A stretch of 8,961 nt of DNA, taken from contig VSNJ01000159.1 of assembly GCA_009774235.1 (NCBI GenBank), positions 1 through 8,961 of the forward strand, in the 5' to 3' direction. The stretch's first letter is position 1. The number at the start of each line of letters is the position of its first letter. Origin of the DNA: Lachnospiraceae bacterium (lineage in GTDB: Bacteria; Bacillota; Clostridia; Lachnospirales; Lachnospiraceae). Both the position numbers and the translations under genes were made by a program. The notes under the pieces were generated by a model. It did no database searches, was not told the origin of the DNA, and worked only from the letters and a program-made list of their open reading frames with translations. Below, piece by piece: positions 1 through 6,930 of the stretch.

Positions 1-7
1 CCTCCAC
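1..7 (-). promoter_or_regulatory. Ribosome binding site of a gene beyond the left edge
   Basis: The minus strand ends with GTGGAGG at the window edge. Its strength and its position after a long gene-free stretch suggest that another minus-strand gene starts within about 5-12 bases outside the window. No coding sequence of it is visible here. Confidence 0.5.
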
Positions 8-229
8 TACAACGGCCAGGTATAAAAACTTAAAAGGGCCCACCATACATAATATATAATGTACCAGTTGTACCTTTTATATTCGCATTTCACCAGAAAT
101 ATGTCCCATAAAGAAATGTTAAGAAATAACTTTTTAACCTGGTATAGTATAAATATTATCTACAAATAAGAAAACCTCAAAGGCAGAAATATTAAACAGG
201 TTTTTAAATTATATAATCCAGTCTGTATG

Positions 230-352
230 CAAACTAATCTGATAAGTTATTTATAAAATTTAACCTCATTAAGTAAATCCTTTAAAATACACGCTTCTTA
301 AGCACTGGGTCTGGTTTACCATGCTAAGCAAAGCAGCAATGAGGTTAGTTTG
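230..352 (-). other. Long-range inverted repeats, possible structured RNA with a mini-ORF
   Basis: On the minus strand the segment 352-338 (CAAACTAACCTCATT) is complementary to two later segments: TTAGTTTG at 237-230 (8 bp) and AATGAGGTTA at 270-261 (10 bp). The two helices share three bases, so they stack next to each other or compete. Between the arms small stems are possible, such as GCATGG with CCAGTGC (one bulge) and GCTT with AAGC. Within the element is an 11-codon frame, MRLNFINNLSD (269-234), with AAAGGA 8 nt before its ATG; the ATG lies in the 10-bp helix. Function unknown; chance cannot be excluded in AT-rich DNA. Confidence 0.4.
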
Positions 353-358
353 TTATTG

Positions 359-379
359 GGCAAGCAGCCAACGCCTGCC
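359..379 (-). other. Hairpin 43 bp after the recN stop
   Basis: On the minus strand GGCAGGC pairs with GCTTGCC (seven pairs, one G-U) around a 7-nt loop. It is the most GC-rich structure after recN but is followed by CAATAACAAA, without a U-run, so it is not a standard terminator. It may stabilise the recN transcript end. Confidence 0.4.
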
Positions 380-421
380 TGCATATAATACGGATTGCAG
401 ATATCTGCTTAACTAAAACTA

Positions 422-2110
422 CTATTTCATCTCTTTTTTCAAGTTTGCTGCAAGCCTCTTCATCTCTTCTGCACTATTCATTACAGCTTCTGTTATCTGC
501 GCCCCTCCAAGTATCCTTGCAAGTTCTTCTGCTTCTTCTCCAGAACCAAGCAGCCTTATCTGTGTGCTTGTGTGTAAATCACTATTAGTCTTTTCTATAA
601 GGTAATGTGCATCTGCCATTGCCGCTATTTGTGCAAGATGTGAAATACATATAACCTGGTGTTGTCTTGCTATAAGCGCCATTTTTTCTGCAACCATTTG
701 TGCTGTCCTTCCGCTTATACCAACATCTATTTCATCAAAAATAAGTGTACTTATCTCATCATGCCCTGCAAGCACAGCTTTTACTGCAAGCATTATCCTT
801 GAAAGCTCACCTCCTGATGCTGCCATTCCAATAGGCTTTAAATCTTCACCAGGATTTACAGACAACATAAATTCTATCTCATCAGTACCATGTGCTGTAT
901 ACTCATCAAGGTTACGCACTTCTATAGAAAACTGCACCTGTAGGAAATTAAGGTCGGCGAGTGCCTCTGCAATCTCTTTTTCAAGCACTTTAGCACACTT
1001 CTTACGTACTTCGGACATTGATATAGCAAGTTTCTTAAGCTTTGCTTCTTCTTCTTTTATTTTCTTGTCCAGTCCTGCTTTATATTCTTCGTACTCACTA
1101 TACCGCTCAAGTTTACTGCGCAGCTTGTCTGCATATTCATTGACAAGTTCTGTTGTAGCGCCAAACCTGGCTTTTATCTTACGTACAAGGTCAAGACGTT
1201 TCTCTGTTTCTTCAAGAAGTTCCCCGCTTGTTTCTATATCGTCAAGATAAGATACTATATCCCTGTTAAAATCAGATACAAGGCTGTCTATCTCTGACAA
1301 CTGTTCTGCAAACTGGTTTATATTATCATCATACTCACAAAGCTTTCCTATAATCCTAAGTGAGTATGCAAGTTTTTCAGAAACTGTATCATTAGCATCT
1401 GAACCTGTCAGTGAATAAATCTCACCAAGCCCATTTACAATAGAAGCAGCATTCGACAACTGCTTATAGGTATCTTCCAGGCTCTCTTCTTCACCATGTA
1501 CCAGTGCAGCATTTTCAATTTCTTCAAGTTCATACTGCATAAATGAAATCTCACGGAGCCTTTCTTCTTCAGGAATATTCTCTAAATCCCTTTGCTCTAT
1601 AAGTTTCTTATAATTATTATACACCTCTGTATACATAGTATCCATGCCTGACATATCTTCCCTGGCATACCTGTCAAGTATCTCCATATGCTTTGCTTTA
1701 TACAGCAGTGACTGCTGCTCATTCTGTCCATGGACATCAATAAGCACAGCCGCTGCCTGTTTTAATACTGATACAGGGACACTTTCACCATTAATCCTGT
1801 TTATTCCTCTTCCTTTAGTAAATTTCCTGGAAACCAGCACTTCATCATTATCAACTATTATACCATGTTCTTCAAGATAATTTCTCTGTTCTTCTGTGTC
1901 TACAGAAAATAGCAGCTCAATAAGTGCAAATCCTGCTCCTTTCCTGATAATGTCCTTTGGAACCTTACCTCCTATTGCCATATTTATGGAACCAATTATT
2001 ATTGACTTTCCAGCACCTGTTTCACCAGTAAGCACATTCATGCCTTCTGAAAAATCTACTTCGATTTCATCAATTATAGCAAGATTTTTAACATGTAAAT
2101 TTAAAAGCAA
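422..2110 (-). CDS. recN: DNA repair protein RecN (SMC-like ATPase)
   Basis: RecN is a cytoplasmic SMC-like ATPase that acts early in recombinational repair of double-strand breaks. Numbered from the TTG start (562 aa, normal for the family), the protein shows a Walker A motif GETGAGKS at 29-36, the RecN-type HGQNEQQ segment at about 127-133, a long helical coiled-coil region at about 150-380 rich in E, K, L and R, the ABC signature SGGELS at 432-437, Walker B LIFDE at 456-460 and the switch histidine of ISHL near 491. An in-frame GTG at 2140 would give 572 aa, but it overlaps the stop of the upstream gene and has no ribosome site. The TTG at 2110 has AGGAGG 8 nt upstream, and gives the family-typical N terminus MLLNLHVKNLAIIDEIEVDF. 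It lies 22 bp after the Big_2 gene, so it is probably co-transcribed with it. All key ATPase motifs are intact; identity is very sure, the start fairly sure. Confidence 0.97.
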   Translation of the reverse strand: MLLNLHVKNLAIIDEIEVDFSEGMNVLTGETGAGKSIIIGSINMAIGGKVPKDIIRKGAGFALIELLFSVDTEEQRNYLEEHGIIVDNDEVLVSRKFTKGRGINRINGESVPVSVLKQAAAVLIDVHGQNEQQSLLYKAKHMEILDRYAREDMSGMDTMYTEVYNNYKKLIEQRDLENIPEEERLREISFMQYELEEIENAALVHGEEESLEDTYKQLSNAASIVNGLGEIYSLTGSDANDTVSEKLAYSLRIIGKLCEYDDNINQFAEQLSEIDSLVSDFNRDIVSYLDDIETSGELLEETEKRLDLVRKIKARFGATTELVNEYADKLRSKLERYSEYEEYKAGLDKKIKEEEAKLKKLAISMSEVRKKCAKVLEKEIAEALADLNFLQVQFSIEVRNLDEYTAHGTDEIEFMLSVNPGEDLKPIGMAASGGELSRIMLAVKAVLAGHDEISTLIFDEIDVGISGRTAQMVAEKMALIARQHQVICISHLAQIAAMADAHYLIEKTNSDLHTSTQIRLLGSGEEAEELARILGGAQITEAVMNSAEEMKRLAANLKKEMK

Positions 2111-2118
2111 GTTTTCTT

Positions 2119-2124
2119 CCTCCT
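2119..2124 (-). promoter_or_regulatory. recN ribosome binding site that decides the start
   Basis: The minus strand reads AGGAGG, a perfect Shine-Dalgarno core, 8 nt before a TTG codon at 2110-2108. It lies inside the longer reading frame that begins with GTG at 2140, so it argues that the TTG is the real start. It sits in the 22-bp gap after the Big_2 stop codon, consistent with re-initiation by ribosomes finishing the upstream gene. Confidence 0.8.
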
Positions 2125-2132
2125 GGCTGGTC

Positions 2133-5100
2133 TTAATCACTTACAGAAGTTATTGTTACCCTGCAGCTTAACCTGCATCCATTTACATATGCATATATAT
2201 ATGTTATTCCTTCTGCCCTTCCAGTAACTTTACCATTCTCTACTGTGGCTATCCTTGCATTGGCAGTATACCATGTAATAGGGTCACTTGTTCCAATAAC
2301 TGTTAATGTTTCTGTATCATACTGGCGCATATTAAGTGATGTCTTATTAAGCGCAACTACATTTACATCAACTGTTGATGATACACCACTTGAAGCAAGA
2401 ATTGTAATAGTTGCATTACCTGTTCCTACAGCTCTTACATTACCCTTATTATTTACTGTAGCAACCCTCTTATTGTCTGATGCAAACTCAATGTTATCTG
2501 ATGTATCATTTGGAAGCACCTTATATGTAAGTTTTGCAGAATCCCCACGTTCCATTGTAAGGTCTGTCTGTGCTACTACTATACTTGTTGCTGGAACTGC
2601 ATCAAGTACCTTTACATAACATCTAGCCTTTTTATTACTTCCATCTGTAGCTGTAGCTGTAATATATGTATTTCCCTCAGCAATACCCCTGATTTTTCCT
2701 GATCCAGTAACCCTTGCTATATTATCATCACCACTTGCCCATTTAACTTTCTTAATAGTTGTATTAGCTGGTTTAATCTTTGCTGTAAGTTTCTTAGTTC
2801 TTCCAACATAAACTACTGCATAGTCAGTATTAAGGCTAAGGCTTGAAATTCTCTGTATTACCCTTACCTTACATGTTGCTTTTGCACGTACTGAATCATT
2901 TGTTGTAGCTGTTATCTTTGTAAGACCTACACGCTTACCAGTAATCTTCCCGCCACTGTTTACAGAAGCTACACTACTATTAGCAGATTTCCAGTTAAGC
3001 TTTGGTTTAGAAGAGTTATTTGTCCATACTGTTGTCTTAAGCCTGTGGGTCTGGCCAACGCCAATTCTTATATTTTTATTATCAAACTTAACTTTACTGT
3101 TAAGCTTAGCAACTTTTACCCTGCACCTTGCACTCTGGTTATACTTTGTAATTGTACATGAAATTACACATGAACCAATCCTCTTACCTGTTACCCTGCC
3201 TGATGCACTTACTGATGCTATAGATGCATTAGATGTAGACCATGTAGCTGTCTTATTTGCGTCAGCTGGTTTAGTTACTTTTTTAAGCTTAAAACTCTTA
3301 CCTACAGCTATTTCCTTAGTAGCTGGTGACAGAGAGAACTCAATCGCATTGTCAACACGCACTGCACAAGTTGCAATAAACCCGCCATCTTCTGACTGGC
3401 ACTGGATAACCGCATCACCTGCACCTACACCTGTAACTACACCTTTGTCGTCAACTGTAACTACACCTGTATCAAGTGACTGGTAATCAACATGTTTATT
3501 TGTAGTATTGTCCGGTGTAAATATTGGTGTAATATTAAATTTTTCACCTACTATAATATTCTTAGTAGCTGGGTCAACATCAAAACTTGTAGCACGTACT
3601 GGTGCATCTTTAACAGTAATTGTACTTGTTCTTATCCATGGCACCCTGTCTGGTGTATCTGTATATACTGCTGAAATTGTAATCTTTCCTTCTTTAACAC
3701 CTGTAACTGTACCAACATTATTAACTGTTGCAATAGCTGTATCTGATGAACTCCATGTAACATACTGGTTAGTTGCCTCTTTTGGAGTAAATATCTTTTC
3801 AAGCTGTAATGTCTTGCCAATATCAACAGTAGCATCTGCTGGTGTTATGGCAAAATCTGTAGCTGGTACTGCTGTAGCTGTAACATGTACAGTACATGTT
3901 ATTACCTTTCCTGGGCCTAAATCCTCAGCTACACATGAAAGAATTGCTGTACCTACAGCCACACCCTTTATAGTACAATTATTATCCTTATCTTTCTCTA
4001 CTGTAAATATTGATGTATTAGAAGAAGAAAATTCTACATTTTTATTAATACCTTCAGCAGGTGTATAAATAAGACCTACATTTTTTGAAGCTCCTACATT
4101 AATATAGGTATCATTAGACTCAAATGCAACATTCTCAAGCTTCTCTCTTACGTGTACTTTTATCATTGCACTGGCTTTATTGCCATCATCATCTGCAACT
4201 GCTGCCTCAACAGTAATATATGTATCACCTGCTCCAACAGCTGTAATTGTACCATTATTTACACTTGCTACCCCCGAATCCATAGAAGTCCATATAAGTG
4301 TTTTGTCTGATGGCTCTAAAGGCAATATTTCAGTAGTAACTTTATATGTATCACCTTTAACCATATCAATTTCTGTGATATCTGGAACAATATCTGTAAT
4401 AGGATTTTTCTTTACTACAAGATTACAATAAGCTGTAATTGTCCTGCATTTTACTGTAATCATTGCAATGCCCTCTTTTAAAAGAGTAACCTTACCTGTA
4501 TTATCAATTTCAGCAACATCTTCTCCCCTGGCAACTGCCCATGTAAAATTTGTATCTGTAGCATCTTCTGGGGAATACAATGGCTGCATAAATACAAAAC
4601 CTTTTGACAGCACGGTTTCATATATTTCGTATGCCACATTATCAATTCCTATCTGAAGTTCTGTAACAGGCTGCTCAACAGTAAGAAGACACGTAGCATA
4701 TGCATTATTACTTGTATTTAATGCTGTAATAATTACTTCACCTGGCTTAAGTGCTGTAACCTGTGCTGATGGAGTTGCCGCCGATGAATCAACTATTGTT
4801 GCAACCTCTTTATCAGAAATAAGCCATACTATATCTGCAGAACCATCAATATCTGTTTTAATAGTCTGTGTCTGTCCAACCTCCATAACAAGAGTAGAAG
4901 GAATTATATTAAAATTCTCAGAAGATTCACTTACAGTAATCTCACATATTGCAGAAAGAGTAACTCCTTCATCAGAAGTCCATTCAAGAGTAACCTTTAC
5001 CGTGGAACCTGTTGGTGTTTTCTTTAATGCCTTAATTACTGCATACTGTCCTGCTGGTTCAATTGAAACATAACTTTCATCACTACATGACCATTTATAT

Positions 5101-6665
5101 TGTGATTCAGTTGTATTAATACCAGAAGCAAGTATACCATATAACTGTTTCTCTTCTCCTTCATGCATCTGCAATTTAGATATATTAAGTGAAAAAGCAT
5201 CTGCAACTGTAAGAGTTATTTTTACTTGCTGCCCCTTTTGTATATCTTTAAATTCAGCATTATCAATACTATCCCTGGCTGTAACATAAATAGTAGCTGT
5301 TCCAAGCCCAATTGCTTCTAATAATTCTTTAGTACTGTCATATTTAACAAGATTATTACTATCTATAGCACCTCCTGTTGCTGTTCCTGTACCAGCGCCT
5401 GGATCAATCCTGACATCAAAATATTTCTGGAGCGAAGCTATTGTTATATTAAATGCCTCTGAAAGACTGTATACACCTCCTATGTTTACTGAAACTGTCT
5501 TATCTGTAAACTCACTTCTTACATATACACCACCACCACAAATTACTGGTTTACATCCTGGTACACGTTTTTTAGCTTCATCATAACTGTTATATGTACC
5601 TGCAACATAAAAAGACACATGATATGTACCTGCTTTTGCATTAAGCTTATAACTTTTTGAACCTGGCTGCCATATAAGCTTTGCTTCATCTTTACACTCT
5701 TCTGTATAGTTTCCTTTTGAATCCCTTACAAGTACTTCATTTTCATCTTCGCCTTTTGTAATTACCCATACAATCTTATCTGATATAGCTTCAAGAGGAT
5801 TAGTACCAAAATTAACAGACACTTTTAAAAGGTCATTATTTCTCATTTCAACTATTTTAGTATAACCACCATACTCACTATGGTTTATTGTTGTACCATC
5901 TTCAAGCTGGATTTGAGGTCTGACATAAACATCAATTGTATCATGGTATTCATGGTCTGACTCTGTATATGAAACTGTCAAAGTTGCATGCCCAGCACCT
6001 GTTGCTGACACAGTTTTAGTTGTTGTATTAATATCAATTACATCTTTATTAGAAGAAGTCCATGTAGTCATTGTATTATCAGCAGCAGAACCATAGTTCA
6101 AGTTTAATTTACCAGGCTCTTTTAAAGCACTTGTACCAAACTCAACACTATTACCATATAACATTACAAGTGACTTTCTAGCATCCTCATCAAAAATCCT
6201 TACCATTTCAGCACCAGAATTTGGGTCAATGTATTCATTAATAGAAAATGCAACACTGATTTGGACCTGCATATTTTTTACTATATTGCCCGAACTATCC
6301 TTTAATAATACAGTTAACATAGCATTACCAGGTTTGACTACATTTATATTTACATTTTGCCCAGTACTACTTGTAGAAGGTGTACCATTAGATATTATCT
6401 GTAAAACAGTATTATTTACAATCGACCATTCATAATTTGTTACAGTTACATCATCAGTAGCAATTGTAAATGTATCATTTGACCTTCTCATTGTATAAGA
6501 ATCATCTACAACATTTCCTTCACTATCTTTTATTTGATAATACGGATCTGCCGCATATGTCTTATCTTTCCTTGCATACGCAAACATACCGGCCAACACT
6601 AAAAACAGTGATGCCAGTAATAACATCCACCTATACTTTTTATTCATTCCTGTAATCTTCTTCAT
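2133..6665 (-). CDS. Large secreted multi-module Ig-like (Big_2) surface protein
   Basis: This 1510-aa protein is exported. It starts with a basic N terminus (MKKITGMNKKYRW), a hydrophobic stretch at about 13-30 and possible cleavage after an AYA or TYA motif near residues 32-39. The rest is beta-rich and made of about 16 Ig-like modules. From about residue 583 to the end the modules are clear Big_2 (bacterial Ig-like group 2) repeats of 80-90 aa, each with a W-S-S-x(2-6)-A/I-x-V motif followed by a G-x-V/I-T-G and a G-x-(3-4)-I-T/S motif. The region at about 249-490 is less typical. No enzyme domain, LPXTG motif, SLH or choline-binding repeat was seen, so attachment is unclear; residues about 1119-1354 are strongly basic. 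Big_2 arrays in other bacteria serve as adhesins or as stalks for surface domains; here the ligand is unknown. The start chosen is the ATG at 6665, with GGAGG 6 nt upstream; a TTG two codons earlier abuts the GGAGG and is unlikely. It is followed closely by recN. Confidence 0.93.
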   Translation of the reverse strand: MKKITGMNKKYRWMLLLASLFLVLAGMFAYARKDKTYAADPYYQIKDSEGNVVDDSYTMRRSNDTFTIATDDVTVTNYEWSIVNNTVLQIISNGTPSTSSTGQNVNINVVKPGNAMLTVLLKDSSGNIVKNMQVQISVAFSINEYIDPNSGAEMVRIFDEDARKSLVMLYGNSVEFGTSALKEPGKLNLNYGSAADNTMTTWTSSNKDVIDINTTTKTVSATGAGHATLTVSYTESDHEYHDTIDVYVRPQIQLEDGTTINHSEYGGYTKIVEMRNNDLLKVSVNFGTNPLEAISDKIVWVITKGEDENEVLVRDSKGNYTEECKDEAKLIWQPGSKSYKLNAKAGTYHVSFYVAGTYNSYDEAKKRVPGCKPVICGGGVYVRSEFTDKTVSVNIGGVYSLSEAFNITIASLQKYFDVRIDPGAGTGTATGGAIDSNNLVKYDSTKELLEAIGLGTATIYVTARDSIDNAEFKDIQKGQQVKITLTVADAFSLNISKLQMHEGEEKQLYGILASGINTTESQYKWSCSDESYVSIEPAGQYAVIKALKKTPTGSTVKVTLEWTSDEGVTLSAICEITVSESSENFNIIPSTLVMEVGQTQTIKTDIDGSADIVWLISDKEVATIVDSSAATPSAQVTALKPGEVIITALNTSNNAYATCLLTVEQPVTELQIGIDNVAYEIYETVLSKGFVFMQPLYSPEDATDTNFTWAVARGEDVAEIDNTGKVTLLKEGIAMITVKCRTITAYCNLVVKKNPITDIVPDITEIDMVKGDTYKVTTEILPLEPSDKTLIWTSMDSGVASVNNGTITAVGAGDTYITVEAAVADDDGNKASAMIKVHVREKLENVAFESNDTYINVGASKNVGLIYTPAEGINKNVEFSSSNTSIFTVEKDKDNNCTIKGVAVGTAILSCVAEDLGPGKVITCTVHVTATAVPATDFAITPADATVDIGKTLQLEKIFTPKEATNQYVTWSSSDTAIATVNNVGTVTGVKEGKITISAVYTDTPDRVPWIRTSTITVKDAPVRATSFDVDPATKNIIVGEKFNITPIFTPDNTTNKHVDYQSLDTGVVTVDDKGVVTGVGAGDAVIQCQSEDGGFIATCAVRVDNAIEFSLSPATKEIAVGKSFKLKKVTKPADANKTATWSTSNASIASVSASGRVTGKRIGSCVISCTITKYNQSARCRVKVAKLNSKVKFDNKNIRIGVGQTHRLKTTVWTNNSSKPKLNWKSANSSVASVNSGGKITGKRVGLTKITATTNDSVRAKATCKVRVIQRISSLSLNTDYAVVYVGRTKKLTAKIKPANTTIKKVKWASGDDNIARVTGSGKIRGIAEGNTYITATATDGSNKKARCYVKVLDAVPATSIVVAQTDLTMERGDSAKLTYKVLPNDTSDNIEFASDNKRVATVNNKGNVRAVGTGNATITILASSGVSSTVDVNVVALNKTSLNMRQYDTETLTVIGTSDPITWYTANARIATVENGKVTGRAEGITYIYAYVNGCRLSCRVTITSVSD
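2136..4919 (-). repeat. Array of tandem Big_2 modules within the surface protein
   Basis: Protein-level tandem repeat of about eleven to twelve modules, each 80-90 aa (roughly 240-270 bp). Approximate module limits in the 1510-aa protein are 583-664, 666-752, 756-840, 843-929, 935-1019, 1025-1105, 1106-1186, 1187-1270, 1272-1354, 1357-1436 and 1437-1507. Repeated signature phrases include ATVNNVGTVTGVKEG, VTVDDKGVVTGVGAG, ASVSASGRVTGKRIG and ASVNSGGKITGKRVG. The modules have clearly diverged from each other, so the array looks old and not freshly amplified, but neighbouring modules such as 1106-1186 and 1187-1270 remain close enough for recombination to be possible. Confidence 0.85.
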
Positions 6666-6671
6666 ATCCAA

Positions 6672-6676
6672 CCTCC
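6672..6676 (-). promoter_or_regulatory. Ribosome binding site of the Big_2 gene
   Basis: The minus strand reads GGAGG 6 nt before ATG at 6665-6663. The TTG two codons earlier (6671-6669) directly touches this sequence and cannot be served by it, so the ATG is preferred. Confidence 0.85.
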
Positions 6677-6738
6677 ATACTATACTGCTCTCACTACTTG
6701 TTCATCCCACATAATACGCATGGACACACGTTCTTATA

Positions 6739-6744
6739 ATTATA
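6739..6744 (-). promoter_or_regulatory. Candidate -10 box upstream of the Big_2 gene
   Basis: A perfect TATAAT lies on the minus strand about 75 bp before the ATG. The best -35 partner, TTGCCA at 6770-6765, sits at a spacing of 20 bp, which is longer than ideal. A second possible pair is TTGGAT (6821-6816) with TATAAA (6797-6792), spacing 18 bp. The gap clearly has room for a promoter, but which pair is used cannot be decided by reading alone. Confidence 0.35.
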
Positions 6745-6822
6745 TCCAGCATACTGTCATAAAGTGGCAATAAAATGTCTTTTCAGCGTATTTTATAAAA
6801 AATTTGATATAAAACATCCAAA

Positions 6823-6850
6823 CTGCAACAATACAATTATATCATTGCAG
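6823..6850 (-). terminator. Hairpin after the GH43 gene, possible weak terminator
   Basis: The arms CTGCAA and TTGCAG are perfectly complementary. Read on the minus strand the stem extends inward with several G-U pairs to about 12 pairs around an AAUU loop, and outward by two or three more pairs. On the plus strand those G-U pairs become mismatches, so the structure fits RNA made from the genes here. It lies about 80 bp after the GH43 stop codon. Only three U residues follow directly, then GGAUGUUUU, so it is a poor classical terminator. Confidence 0.35.
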
Positions 6851-6930
6851 CTTTTACTTTTCAATTATTTTATTATCCGCAGGATGTAACACTTCCGCCT
6901 ATGCAGGTAATATAACTGTTTATTACGGCT

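Larger units (their letters stand above)
1..421. other. Gene-free region after recN with several inverted repeats
   Basis: No reading frame of convincing length or family is visible in these 421 bases. In minus-strand order it holds a 12-bp palindrome GCAGATATCTGC (397-408), a GC-richer hairpin (359-379), a long-range inverted repeat set (230-352), an AT-rich inverted repeat with arms AAAACCT and AGGTTTT (171-177 and 198-204), an AT palindrome near 46-63 and a Shine-Dalgarno sequence at the very edge. This is long for a plain intergenic gap and would fit the 3' end of the recN transcript plus the promoter and leader of the next minus-strand gene. Confidence 0.7.

Noticed and set aside
171..204. 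Arms AAAACCT and AGGTTTT with a 20-nt loop, looking like a bidirectional terminator.
   Set aside because: Only three G-C pairs and a long loop, so the stem is weak; in AT-rich DNA such A-run/T-run pairs are common. Kept as a remark on the gene-free region only.
270..283. AAAGGATTT read as a sigma-H -35 element upstream of a gene to the left.
   Set aside because: The matching -10 would need a 10-bp spacing and has a mismatch in the GAAT core, and the same bases also serve as the mini-ORF ribosome site. Too weak to annotate.
397..408. 12-bp palindrome GCAGATATCTGC shortly after recN.
   Set aside because: With no loop and no U-run it does not make a good RNA hairpin or terminator, and no known operator matches.
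2245..2619. A 124-codon plus-strand frame opposite the end of the Big_2 gene.
   Set aside because: Same reason: an antisense shadow of the repeats. The minus-strand frame has a signal peptide, domain signatures and a good ribosome site.
3508..4068. A 186-codon open frame on the plus strand inside the Big_2 gene.
   Set aside because: It lies antisense to an array of repeated modules whose Val/Thr/Ala-rich codons give long open antisense frames. Its product is low-complexity V/T/S/A-rich with no family signature, and it has no convincing ribosome site.
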